Shown here piece by piece: positions 10,702-23,022 of a stretch of DNA of 64,000 nucleotides. The stretch comes from Phlegmacium glaucopus (Eukaryota; Basidiomycota; Agaricomycetes; Agaricales; Cortinariaceae). A program made the translations under genes and the position numbers. The stretch lies in assembly GCA_015039465.1 (NCBI GenBank), contig MU130553.1:647676-711675 (forward strand), written 5' to 3'. A model generated the notes under the pieces. The model was given only the letters and a program-made list of their open reading frames with translations. It made no database searches and was not told where the DNA came from. Every line of letters starts with the position of its first letter. Within the stretch, counting starts at the first letter, position 1.

Positions 10702-13700
10702 ATGGATTCAATGCCTGATGACCATATGGCAACGACAGATGCATTGGCAGCAGGAACAAGGCGAGTAAATGGATCATGTTGTCCGATTATTAATTGACAT
10801 CCTCATATTTTCAAGTGATTTACCACTCAATATAATCCCTGTGGTCGGCGTCAATCACCCACCTGCCACAGAGTTTACCAGTACAGAAGCATCCACGTCT
10901 CTTTCAGTTTCCGTACCCCTTTCAGCATCAATACCTGCTGTGCGCAGGCAACTTGCTTGCGTTAGTAGTTCAGGACCAGAAACTATGCCCACGGTCAGTA
11001 TTCATCTTGTGATCAACACCGTCGTCACTAATTACTGTCCATCTAGCACATGTCTCCAAACACCCATAGTCCAATGCCTCTCTTTCAAGGTGTTCACAAT
11101 ATATACATGGCACAACCGAACATTACCGTGGCCAGTAATATAAGTATCATTCTAGTAGCGTAAAGGCCAATCTGTGTGTTAACAGCTCTATCTTCCTTTC
11201 AGGTCCAGACGAAGCCTCAAATTTTAGTGAGCATGTATAATCTTCGCCTTGGGACAATCATCACTAAAACCTAGTTCATAGGCTGCACTACGTGAGAACC
11301 TCTTGCCACGTGCTCAGTTTGCAGAATACGACGCAGGATCTCCTGCTCCACGCAATGCATGTACGGAGAACACTCGCAGGGCAATCCTTGATACACTGCG
11401 AGTATGGGCAAGTGATAATACGGCCACAAAGGTATACTGGCTCAACGGGATGGCTGGAACCGGTAAAACAACAATTGCTTACTCATTCAGTCAAATCCTT
11501 GATGAAAAGGAATCCCTTGGTGGTACCTTTTTTTCTTCACATCTCCGGGTTGATACCAGTGACGTCTGTTGTATCATCCCCACCATCTCATTTCAGCTAG
11601 CCAAGTATCATCCCTCTCTGTCCCAACTTATCTTGGATGTGGTAGAAGCTGATCCTGACTGCTCATCTTGGAGGATTGGCAAACAATTCCTGAACTTCAT
11701 TGTTAGACCACTCACTGCTGCATACAGGGATATTAGAGAAGGAGTAATTGTCCCAGTTATTGTTCTTGATGCTCTGACCAGTCCCTTGTGGCTGAGTTAC
11801 TTTCTGTGATCTAAAAGCACAGTCAGTCTCTTCCAGTCAAGTTCTTCATCACTAGTCATCCAGAAATAGTGGTGATGGAGACATTTAATGGTTCTTCAAA
11901 TCATTCCAATTTGATCCTTCATGAGGTTGAAAAGGAGATTGTACAAGCTGATATTGAGCTTTACATTAAAGCTTGCTTGCTTGGTGGGCAAATTAAGTAC
12001 AATAGGCATAATTGGCCACCCCAGGCTAAAGTTGAAAGCCTTGTCAAGATGTCTGGCTCTTTGTTCATTTATGCAGCAACTGTCTGCAAATATATTGACC
12101 AGAGGGGTAGCTCTAGCATGCCTAAGTGTCTTTCAAATGTGGTCAATTTTTCAACATCTGGTCTAACCCAACCACTACATATTCTTTATGAAAGAATTTT
12201 GGATGCTGCTTATGACTCTGCAAGTATTGGGGAGGTATCAGATATCAACATGGTTCTGACAGCTGTTGTATATGTCTATAATCCACTTTCTATGACTGCC
12301 ATCAGTCTTTTGATGCAGATACCCATTGAACAAGTTGATGCAGCCCTTTCTTCCCTTCATTCATTGATACATATTCCATCATCTCAACACTCTGTGAAGC
12401 AGATCTCAGTACTCCATGCTTCCTTCTATGATTTCATCAGCAATCAAACACTTTCCACAAAGCACTATCTTGACCCTTGTGTTTCACATAAACATTTAGC
12501 ACTTCAGTGTCTATCCTTGATGGAGAAAGAATGGTCACAGAAAGAAAGGGTATCTTACTTGGCAGAGAGGAAATGTGAAGAAATTTCTGAAGCTCTTGCA
12601 TATGCTTGTAGCACCTGGGCCATTCATTTCACCTATGCAGACAGCAATGATGAATGTGTTGAATTGAAGCATTTCTTTCAAAGACATCTTCTGCGATGGA
12701 TGGATTGTTTGAGTATTTTAGGAACATTGAGGACTGCAATGCATTCACTGCAAAAACTAGAAAATTGGGCAAAGGTAATTAATATTGTTACTGCAGATGA
12801 ATTGCACTTACAACAGAAAGTAGACCAAACAGGTCTTGGTGGCGGTAATTGATGCTAGATGGTTTTTGAAAGAGAATTTTGATTTCATTAAAAATAGAAG
12901 TCTTGAAGGATGTCCTTCAGCTTTAGCTTGGCTGCCTGAAAAATCTGATATCTGGAAAACATATGGAAGTAGGCTGCACTCTCCATGGAAGCTCTGTTGG
13001 GGAAGGAGAACAGCATGGAGCCAGTCTGAAGCAGTTCTGAGACATTCATCTGGAGTCTGGTGTGCTGTCTTCACCTCTGACAGCATGCATATTGTGGCTG
13101 CAACTCAGGATAGCACTGTATGGATCTGGAATACAGCCACAGGAGAGTGTGAGGCAGTGCTCAAAGGACATTCAGGTTGGGTCAGATCTGCTGTCTTCTC
13201 TCCTGATGGTATGCATATTGTGTCTGCATCTGCAGATTTCACTGCACGGATCTGGAATATAGCCACAGAAGAGTGTGAGGCAGAGCTCAAAGGACATTCA
13301 GCTGAGGTCAACTCTGCTGTCTTTTCAAGTTCTCCTGATGGTAAACATGTTGTTTCTGTATCTGCTGATTGCACTGCACGGATCTGGTATTCTGCCACAG
13401 GGGAGTGTGAGGCAGAGCTTAAAGGACACTCACATGAGGTCACCTCTGCTGTCTTCTCTCCTGATGGTATATATATTGTGTCTGCATCTTTGGATAAAAC
13501 TGCACGGATCTGGAATACAGCCACAGGAAAGTGTCAGGCAGAGCTCAAAGGACATTCAGCTTGGGTCAAATCTGCTGTCTTCTCTCCTGACAGTAGGCAT
13601 ATTGTGTCTGCATCTCATGACAACACTGGACAGATCTGGAATTCAGCCACAGGAGAATGCAAGGCAGAGCTTAAAGGACATTCAAATCATGTCACCTCTG

Positions 13701-15136
13701 GTGTCTTCTCTCCTGATGGCATGCATATTGTGTCTTCATCTAGTGATAACACTGTGTGTATCTGGAATACAGCTACAGGAGAGTGTGAGGCAGTGCTCAT
13801 AGGACATTCAAATTGTGTTAATTCTGCTGTCTTCTCTCCTGATGGTATGCATATTGTGTCTGCATCTCAGGATAGCACTGCATGTATATGGAATACAGCC
13901 ACAGGAGAGTGTGAGGCAGTGCTCAAAGGACATTCACGGAGGGTCAACTCTGCTGTCTTCTCTCCTGATGGTATGCATATTGTGTCTGCATCTGCAGATT
14001 TCACTGCATGGATCTGGAGTATAGCCACAGAAGAGTGTGAGACAGAGCTCAAAGGACATTCAGCTGAGGTCAACTCTACTGTCTTCTCTCCTGATGGTAT
14101 GCATATTGTGTCTGCATCTAATCACACTGCAAGGATCTGGAATACAGCCACAGGAGAGTGTGAGGCAGTGCTCAAAGGACACTCAGATCAGGTCACCTCT
14201 GTTGTCTTCTCTCTTGATGGTATGCATATTGTGTCTGCATCTTCAGATAAAACTGAAAGGATCTGGAATACAGCCACAGGAGAGTGTGAAGCAGAGCTCA
14301 AAGGACATTCATCCTGGGTCACATCTGCTGTATTCTCTCCTGATGGTATGTATATTACATCTGCATCTTGGGATATCACTGCATGGATCTGGAATACAGC
14401 CACAGGAGAGTGTGAGGCAGTGCTCAAAGGACACTCAAATTGGGTCACCTCTGTTGTCTTCTCTCTTGATGGTATGCATATTATGTCTGCATCTTCAGAT
14501 AAAACTGCAAGGATCTGGAATACAGCCACAGGAGAGTGTGAGGCAGAGCTCAAAGGCCATTCATATGGGGTTGATTCTGCTGCCTTTTCTCGTGATGGTA
14601 TGCATATTGTGTCTGCATCTTCAGATAGCACTGCACAGATCTGGAATATAGCCACAGGGGAGTGTCAGGCAGAGCTCAAAGGCCATTCATATGGGGTTAA
14701 TTCTGCTGCTTTCTCTCCTGATGGTATGCATATTGGGTCTGCATCTTGGGATAACACTGCATGGATCTGGAATGCAGCCACAAGAAAGTGTGAGGCAGAG
14801 CTTGAGGGACATACTTCTGTTCTACCTTCATCTGATAAAATAAAATTATCTGTTCTATCATCAATTCTTGATGGTATTTTTATCTGCAATGATTTTAATG
14901 GTCACCTCAGGGTCTCCCTTCAGTCATCTTCCCTTCACATCTGCAAAGACACAATATTTCACAATACAAACCTTCAGAGAATCTGGGTCCCACCCCCTTT
15001 CTGCCACTCCACATCTATCAGCTATCATGGATCCAAAATATGCCTTGGGTATGGCTCAGGAGAAATTTTGCTTCTAGAGGTATGTATGGTCCTTATATTC
15101 CATGTTGCTACTTCATTCTTCAATTTTTTCTCTTAA
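10702..15136 (+). pseudogene. NACHT-WD40 NLR-type gene, disrupted
   Basis: This is a fungal NLR-like architecture (HET-D/E and NWD type), signal-transducing ATPases linked to self/non-self recognition. A probable first exon starts at 10702 (MDSMPDDHMATTD). The NACHT part occupies about 11290-11810, with Walker A GMAGTGKTT coded near 11450 and Walker B VIVLDAL near 11760. The motif normally continues into DEC, but here the frame slips at about 11774; in the corrected frame a TAA follows at about 11811. The frame then continues from 11869 as the helical region to 12852, where a further one-base shift at about 12835 separates it from the 766-codon WD40 frame (to 15136). A donor GTATGT at about 15080 hints at a last intron, so the frame to 15136 may overrun the true exon. 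With two shifts and a stop it is probably a pseudogene, unless sequencing errors are responsible. The WD40 block itself is fully open. Confidence 0.8.
13020..14815 (+). repeat. Array of 14 near-identical 126-base WD40 repeats
   Basis: Fourteen 41-44-residue repeats follow the pattern (E/Q)A(V/E)LKGHSxxVxSAVFSPDG, then MHIVSASxDxTAxIWNxATGEC, with a degenerate fifteenth after 14805. Variation concentrates just after GHS and around the D.T..IW turn, while framework codons are almost invariant in DNA. Repeat 3 has two extra residues (FSSSPDG) and repeat 9 has lost one. Such high-identity repeats are typical of fungal incompatibility WD40 domains, where hypervariable face residues define specificity. 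Confidence 0.9.
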
Positions 15137-17150
15137 ATATAGTTGCAATGTTAGTGTCTTAACATTCCACCAGAGCATTGCAAGAGCCTAGTTGATTTTG
15201 GTAACCAAATACACAGCAGACTGCCAGACACTGCCCCACAAGCAAGCTGCAAACTTGTTATCAAATGCATTCACAAAAACCTTACCTGTTACAAATTTCT
15301 ATCTTGACTTCTACATGTGGTTTTCATTTCCTTTTTCATCTATTTTACTTACATGCACATTACACATGTTACACATGTTTCCTTCATTTTCCTTTACTGC
15401 TTTCATACATGCTTTCTCCTTGTATTTTACACACCTTTTGCATGCAGCTACCTTACCTTTACCATATGTTTTTCATTTCTACTTTCACTATATAAACAGT
15501 AGTGTCTGATCTCTTGTACCTTAGCTAGTTCTTGTCAACTTCTTGAGAATATTACATGTTGTAATTGGATTTGCAACTAGAACTAGAATGAATGAGATAA
15601 CTAGGAACTATTAGTAAAGAATTTCATATGTCAGAAATACTACTCACTGTCTCAACTTCCTATAAGAAGTTGAGGCTACTAACAAAAATATAAGGGAACA
15701 CAATTATATAATGTGTTCAGGAGATGAGACAAAAAGATAAGATATGTACTACAATAAAACTTCATATCATAAAAGATTCAAAAACAAGTTATACTTGAAA
15801 TACTTCAACATTACATGCTCTAAAGATCCTCATACTTCCTCAAACTCTTAAAAGACAATACATGTCTAGTCAAAGACTTGCACTCATTAGAACTCATTCA
15901 TCAGGAACAAAACCTTGTATTGACTGTCCAGAGTCATAACAGTGGCAACATGTTTGGTAGTATTGATGTGACTCCTACTTAAAGAAGCATCTGTACATTT
16001 GGTTCCACACCCTTCTTTCTTCCTTTCTGATTTTGCTTGTGAGTCTCCCCCTTTCAAGGGGTGTTTCCAGGAACAGGTTTCCACACACTCCTGTTAGAAT
16101 GGCATACAGGATCCAAGCTAGTCTCAGGCCTCTAGTATTCAAGTGGCCAGGCCACATTTCCATTAGTATCTTTGTCTTGCTTATTTCTCTATTATCATTG
16201 TTAAACAGTAATTACTTATTTCATAGTACAATGGTGCCACTGATGTGGCACATAGGTATATAAACTCAAGCATAGCTACAAAATAAATCATTCTATTATC
16301 ACTCATTCTTATAACCCCATCAGGACAGATGTTAATGCTGCACAGCAGCAGGCATACACTAACCCCCATGGGTACTGATACTACTGTGTTTTTGATCAAT
16401 TTATCCTAGCTAGATTTACTGCCTGGCAATCAAGTATGGTAAGCTTGGGAAGCAACATTTTCAGTTGCTTCAGGAGCAGCCCAATTGATGGCCCTTACTA
16501 ACCACAGTGCAATCCAGCAATCCACACAAGGAATTTCAACTCAGATAGACAGTCTGGCAACAGTTTGTCTTGTACCAGGCCCAGGTTAGGCAGAATTTGC
16601 AAAGTGAACAATTCAAGTTCAAACAGCAATTTGATTTTTTTACTTATTGTTACAACAACATCCATCTACATCTAAGACAATTTCAATGGGTCAGGTAGAA
16701 CTAGAAGGTCAAACCATACAGAAAACACACTTCTGCATGGCATCAGTATATACAAAAAGACAGAAGTACAAAAAGTAACACAAAGAAGAGGTTAACATAA
16801 AACAGAGACAGCCAGATAGATAGGTTTCAAAAAAAGGTAGGGAAATTCCCGAGGGCCATTTGACAGCAACAAATAGGTCCAATACTAGATGTCACCAGAC
16901 CGAGTTGAAGGTCAAAGAGCCAACGGACACCCAACAAAAAAGAGGTGTCTGAATAGGGTTATAATTCCACCACAAAATTTCTGAATCTTCAAGAGGAAAA
17001 TAGATCAAATTTGGATGGCAAAAAGATAATTACACCAATGGATGAAATGTTCTCTCAAACTGTAAACCAATCATAAGGACTGATGAGCATGACTTCGGCA
17101 ACAAAGTTTATACTATCACTCACAAACGACAAGACGACGGTATGACACTA
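15137..17150. other. Gene-poor AT-rich spacer, no gene recognised
   Basis: About 2 kb without a convincing gene. Short frames at 15192-15509 and 15975-16163 were examined; a piece near 15265 reads FTKTLP, faintly like the end of a copia polyprotein, but it is too short to assign. The stretch 16640-17150 is A-rich and precedes the 3' end of the next gene. Confidence 0.4.
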
Positions 17151-17153
17151 CGA

Positions 17154-18436
17154 CTACACTGAGGTGACAGGACTTTCGGAATCACTTTCATCATTAGCCG
17201 GTGGCTTACTATGCGCAGGAGGAGGTTGAGGAATCTCTTCCTCCTTAGCACTCTCAGGCCGCGCAGCAGCGGCTGTTTTGGCCTTCTTTGCTTTCGATTC
17301 TCCGTTCTTCGTCTTTGAACGCTTCTTGCTTACAGCGCCAGCGGCTCCCGTTCCATTTTTCTCCCCAGTTACCGATGAAGGATCGTCGGGCTTCCTCGCG
17401 GCATCTGCAGGGTTAATAGTCTGTGGCTGCTCCACCTGTCCCTGAGCAGGCTGCTGGGTAGTCGGTGGTGGTGCTTGCAAAGGAGCACCAGATGACGAAG
17501 CCACTCCCTGTGGTGGATACATGGGAGGATAGTGGCCGAAAGGAGGATAGCCGCCGGGGATATAGTAAGGCATCATGTGGGGCTGGCCGTTCGGATGAGG
17601 TGAACCGTCAGGACCGGACTGCCCTTCATGAGGGTGCATAAATGTGCCAGGTGGCGGATAGTAGGCCGGGTAGTACCCCTCAGGCGCGTACTGGGAGACA
17701 GCATGAATAGCAGCGGCTGTGGTCGACGCCGACGGTGGCTGGGAGCCAGGGGGCCATTCACCTGAGACATCTTTGGTTACGTGTTTTTCATAAACGAATT
17801 TGAAACTTTACCAGAGTAGTTGGCAGAGTCGCCATCTTTGTTCTTGCGTTTGTATGGGCCACGCTTGATGCCTTTCTTTCTCTCTTTTCTTTGGCCATCA
17901 ACACAAGAGTCCGCAATACCATACTTGACACATCTCTCACAGGGACGAGTCTCGTCGCAGCGCTTGCAGGCTCCTGCACAATTTGTGCACTATCAGGAAG
18001 CCATATTAATCTGTTAAAGTAGTATACATGAAAGGAAGTGGTACTCACGGCCATCTTCACCTGCTTGCGTTTCGGACGACTTAACGCTGGAGATGCTGGG
18101 TTGGGCGCTGGTGCGCCGAAAGCTACGTGAGAAAGTCAGCGGTAACATAGCGGAAATAACGAAATAAAACACACATTGAGCTTGGGGGTGTGGAGGGTAG
18201 TACATTACGCCAGGAGGTGCGAACATCATATATGGTGCTGGAGGTACACCGTTCTGAGCCCCTTCGGGATGGGTGCCATCGGGCGGCGGTGGATAAGGGT
18301 AGAACGGCGGATAAGCACCAGGGGGTCCAGGAGGATATGGAGAGCCGTTAAATGATCCAGGAGGAGGGTAAGAAACGACTGGCGGCGGATAAGGATTCTC
18401 CTGGTTCGGAGGAGTTGCATTCGTTGATTCAGTCAT
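17154..18436 (-). CDS. Zn2Cys6 fungal transcription factor
   Basis: A four-exon gene from ATG 18436 to TAG 17154-17156. Exon 1 encodes a Pro/Tyr/Gly-rich N-terminus (YPPPVVSYPPPGSFNGSPYP). After an intron near 18125-18175 comes a short exon ending PKRKQVKMA. After another near 18000-18050 comes the binuclear cluster. Its spacing is C-X2-C-X6-C-X5-C-X2-C-X8-C (CTNCAGACKRCDETRPCERC continuing to IADSC), with one extra Cys inside X6. A basic RKERKKGIKRGPYKRK tail follows, as in a widespread fungal Zn2Cys6 subgroup. After the last intron (about 17770-17820) the C-terminus is Pro/Gly/Tyr-rich, then Lys/Ala-rich (KKRSKTKNGESKAKKAK, a likely nuclear localisation signal), and ends SDSESPVTSV. No fungal_trans middle homology region is seen. 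Targets cannot be inferred. Confidence 0.85.
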
Positions 18437-20030
18437 AAGTAAACTCTCTCAACGGCTTCTTATGCGGCGACAATGGCTGATGCAATATACAGATGAGCTG
18501 CAAGAATACTGGTGACATTGGAGAGAAAACATTAGATCGAAACCAAGAACCGCGTCGGGATGGAGTAAGAAAAATGCTCACTCCGACTCAAAGATTACGA
18601 GCTCAGACTCAAATACCCACACCTGGCTACAATTTCGTTGGTCGGCCCAAATAAGACGAATTGATGCTGAATTTTCTTGTACCAGAGCAAGCCGAGTAAG
18701 TTGTTTGGGAAAGACTGGTAAAATTCGGGAGTATGTGACAGAAAGAACCACGAAGAACGGTATTGCTACCGTGTGAATTAACCTTAAGCTGGATTTAGGT
18801 CCGTGCGCACGGTCCATTAACCCAACCTCTCTTGAACGACATTGAACAACTTTCATTGTACATGCCTGCGGTGACCGGGAATATTTAGCAGACGCTGAGA
18901 TGTAATATTGTTAATTTTTTTTGAATATTGACGGGGAGAAAAGCATTCCATTTGCTCCGACTCAACTCATGCAGACTCCGCTCGCAATTATTTGCTTTCG
19001 CAACCTTGACAAGTTGTATAAGGTTTTTCTCGGCAAGGCGCACATAGTAAATATCTCTATCCTTATCGACTAGCCTGTTTTTGAAAGAGTTTTCCCGCAA
19101 AATTTTAGGCCATCCACTGGATTCCTAATTTTGGCCCAGTCCTTCATACGTATCCAACGTTTGAACCCTCAATTCCCATTGGAGCTACTTATAGCTAGTG
19201 CAAATTCAACAACTATCGAGTTTCTATGCTCTGGGATGTATTAATCCCGAAGGCGACCCCCTGTTATTCAAGGTTCTGACAATATCATTCGTCTGAGATA
19301 AGCATCTAGATCATGAGAATAGATGCTTAGTGGAGAGTGTATAAGGGTCAAGGTCGGACAGCCATCGTTGAGTCCATTCTTCCTTAAGCAATTTTTTTTA
19401 CTGTCTGAGTGCATCAAAGGTTACAAAGGCATGGGCCCAATGATCCATACAACTTACAAGAGGAAACAACTTCTAACCGTGAAATCAATAGCTCCCAACT
19501 CATCATTAGCCTTTGACACCCGGAACGTCGGTTCCAAGGAGAAGAAGGAACGGACAATCTTCGGAAGTACAAGACTGTGGGGAATCATGTGGAATGCACA
19601 AGCGACTTCGTCGAACATAGCCTGAACATCAATTTCAGCCATGTGATGTTTGACTCGGCTACCATCTGCTACCATGTTAACTGATAACATTTTACTGCCC
19701 ATCAAGGCGGTCATACGAGCGTCACGATAAACATAAATGGTCTGCGGCTTTTTACTCTGCTATGTCCAGACCGTAACGATGAACTGTGCTTGTCAGGTTC
19801 AAGGATACTAAGAACCAGTGGTGGAGTACATGGTGGCTTTATTGATGCATCCATATACAAATTTCGACTCGATCTACATCCCCTGCAAATACGAAACCAG
19901 CCCAGCGTACATAACGTGGCTCCCAGTCAGAAACGGGTATGTATATATTAAGCTCTGCTTCTTTTCTCTGGCTAAGAATGTTTAGACCCTAATCGTAACA
20001 GAAGGAGGAGCATCAAATGTAATTTTTTTG
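18437..20030. other. Intergenic region with one possible coding relic
   Basis: Mostly no recognisable feature. On the minus strand, about 19480-19740 has a protein-like open stretch (DVQAMFDEVACAFHMIP and neighbours) without a clear start, stop or family. It may be a decayed exon. Confidence 0.3.
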
Positions 20031-20034
20031 ATAT

Positions 20035-21290
20035 ATGATATATCCGGTTCAAAGGAGTCACGAAACCTATGAACGACATGACACCTCATGCTCAAAAGGT
20101 CGCCGGATTCCGCAACCGAACCAAATCCTTACTGAGCTAACAGAGCAGGTGTTTGTATTGGCGATGTCAATATCGTCACAGCTTTCGGTGGTCTTGATTT
20201 TTCTATTCAATATATGCCAAACTCGAGACGACCCAACCAACCCTGAAGATCTTCCTGATAATTTCGCTCCAATTCATCCCCCTCTAAACCTGACTGATGT
20301 TCGTGAGTTCCGAGAATCTAACTCTTGAGGCTACCTTGCCAGCTCGTCCATCGTAAAATCTCAAACAGCTGGACAAACTCCGTGCGTTTGTTCCTCGTTC
20401 CTCTCTTCATACTCCTCATGCTACATTACAGTGGAATGACCTTTGAGTCAGGTGCCATTCTAACCATGCCAGAGGATGCCCTCCAGGAAGAACTTACTCA
20501 ATTTCCGAGACTATGTTGCTATTCATGCAACAGACTGGTATAAGTTCATCAACCGACCTCGCGGGCGCGAAGCTCCGAACGCCGATGTTCGTGTAGTCGT
20601 TGGATGCTACTTCTTGCGGGTAGTTACGTTTTTCCAACACCAATTCGGCCCAACAATCCAATTTTCGTTTGAATTTTCGTCCTTTGAGAGGACAACAGCA
20701 ACCGCAACACAACGCCCGTAGTGCGTATGCTTGGGGACACCTCGGTGCTGCAGAAGTGAGGGTGGAACCCGAACGTGGAGAAAATGAGAGAATCCCCGAT
20801 GCGCCAGTTTCGAAACAAATGTTTACTTGTGCGCACCCTCTCAGCATGTGTGGGCTGAGACATTTCCCGGAACTGTTTCGGCCGTCAATCAATAGGGCTC
20901 TCAATCAAGAAAGATATCGCGGCCAATACCTCTCCTATTTCCTTTGTCTACTACACTTAGATCTCTCCCCGCTATCGCTCTGCAGAGGATCAAACCTGGG
21001 AGTTTTTCTATACGTGGCCACCGACCTGCCCGTGAGATCAAGTGGATAGCCCTTGAACCCGATTACAACCCGGTGATGAAGGATGAGGTAGAGTTTCTTG
21101 GAGTCTGACTATTAACAGAACTAATTTGCTTATCTTTCTTCTACATAGTTAGGCCGGGTGCCCGCTCAGCTTGGTGCGGTGCAGAACGAGGATAGGATGT
21201 GGGATGTGAATGCGTTCTACCGATCTCACATTCTAGTCAAGAACCCTTCCAAGGTCATCAATAAACACCACCCAGTGCCAAAAATTCATT
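20035..21290 (+). pseudogene. Fragmented relic of an uncharacterised agaricomycete protein
   Basis: Several short frames in different phases together look like one decayed gene. One at about 20476-20610 reads YVAIHATDWYKFINRPRGRE followed by NADVRVVVGC. Another at about 20740-20810 reads AEVRVEPERGENERIP. From general pattern memory, DWY+..N..RGRE..NGD.R.V.GCDK and an AxVRVGPERGE-like segment recur in an unnamed family common in mushroom genomes. The frames are mutually shifted and stop-interrupted, so no product is expected. Confidence 0.35.
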
Positions 21291-21299
21291 GATTCATGA

Positions 21300-22960
21300 C
21301 AGAGATAGGAAGTACGTTGCTAAAATGGTATTAGATAGCCTGAATGTCCTCTTTCCATCCATTAGTTCAAACTCTTATTGATAGGGCTTTTTGTACCTGG
21401 ATCCCTCGAAATTAATAGGAGAAGTCGCCTTTTAATGACATTACAATAGACAATGCTTAGTGATTAGTGAGGCTTGATATAGACAATCCAACTTCTGACA
21501 GTACCTCCATAATCAGGTATCGTGTTTCTTGGGCCCAAGAATAAAATGGTAAGCTAGATATTATACGTTATTGTGGAGGTACTTATCCTACATTCACTAA
21601 CAGTTGAGGAACGAGCCATTATCGACCAAATCGAGGGGGGGGCAGATTACTGTTGAACAGTAGTCCCTTTGGGTCTAGCTAGAATTGTTCAACATTTATA
21701 TGCTACTTGATCAACCAGCTCCGATCGGTTTACATGCCAAAGTACAATGCCCTCCACTGGCAGAGAAACCTTACTGGGACATCCCAAGCGACTTCTATCC
21801 TCGATAATCTTATGGGTATTAACCAAGATAAATCACTGCTGCAACGTCGTCGATTAGATAGTGTACGCAGCGAATTGAATGCCTTGCCGCCACAACACCC
21901 GGACAATGGCACATGACTCCCACGTCTTGCAGATTCTCAGATGGTTCTGGCAGTTGAATCAGAAAGATGACCTGTAAACTCACCACTAGTTCTTGGAAGC
22001 GATCCTCGGCCTCTGTTCTTCCTTTTCCTCCGATTTCAATTATTAGGTAGTACGGATGATATAAAAAATCCTGGGCAACATCCACGCCAAGCGTAACCTC
22101 AACGTTAAATTCCTTCTTACTCCTGTCAAGGTCCACAGCTTCAAGAGCGACCCTCAACAAATTATCAACAAATTATCCGACCCACCGGCCAACCAGATGA
22201 CAATGAATCATCATGAATGAGGGACTGAATGCGCCCGGCGCCTTCAAGCAATCGAATCGAGATGAGGAAGAAGCTGAGGCTGCGAATTTTGAGGAGCTGC
22301 ACCTCAAGATTGTCGAGATAAAAAGGCCAAACGGGCAAAGGTTTCCAAACTCAACCCACCGGGTCCGTTGGAAGCTCAGGTCCCAAAGTGAAAAGTCCCA
22401 AGGACGCGGAAATGACCAGAGATCCTCTCGACTCTGTCGGCCTTCAAGCTTCAAGGTTCAAGTACTGGTCTAGAACATGAGTCTCGATACGGCAGATGAA
22501 GGGATTCACCACGAGATCTGACGCTTACTTAGCATATACACTTCCCTGAGATCGGCATATGACCAAAGTCAACTATTCGTTTGAAACAAAGGAGAGAGGT
22601 CAGAAGAGGTGACAATATCCCAGTCTCAAAGCCTTCACCAAGTGATAGCATGTGTTTGAGCTTGTTCTTCAGCAGGGTAATCACATTTTAAGATACTTTC
22701 AAGAGGATAACTTCATGGCGACCTTGGGCCTCTCATGATTTATGTAACTATAGATACGTCGAAGTAGGGTAATTTCCATACATCGGACCACTGCTTTGAG
22801 TTCATTTGCAAACATACGGCGTTCGCCAAACATTTAGTAATAGGAACTCAGGGACATCAAAATCAACCTGACCAACTGCCATCCTCCTGAAGATCCTGAC
22901 ATTGTTTAGAGCTCGCCTCCGGGCCTAAATAGAATAAGGCCCATGGCTGACGTGCATTTC
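21300..22960. other. Intergenic region, one possible exon on the minus strand
   Basis: No established gene. On the minus strand about 22160-21985 reads as coding (VALEAVDLDRSKKEFNVEVT continuing to RFQELV) and is followed by a good donor, GTGAGT, at about 21980. It could be an exon of an unknown gene or a relic. A run of G lies at about 21636-21642. Nothing else is recognised. Confidence 0.3.
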
Positions 22961-22966
22961 TACGCC

Positions 22967-22973
22967 TATAAAG
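22967..22973 (+). promoter_or_regulatory. Probable TATA box of tyrosinase 1
   Basis: TATAAAG lies 56 bases upstream of the ATG at 23023. Tyrosinase 2 has a comparable box (TATAAAT) 65 bases upstream of its ATG. Confidence 0.5.
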
Positions 22974-23022
22974 CATTGGACTGGATCCTACCGTTGTTCC
23001 ACCAAGTCCAAAGCCGTTCACC

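Noticed and set aside
13105..14889. Long minus-strand frames opposite the WD40 array
   Set aside because: They repeat with the same 126-base period and exist only because the repeat DNA lacks stops in that antisense phase.
15265..15330. Copia polyprotein end (FTKTLP)
   Set aside because: A six-residue resemblance with no RNase H or LTR nearby is too little to call.
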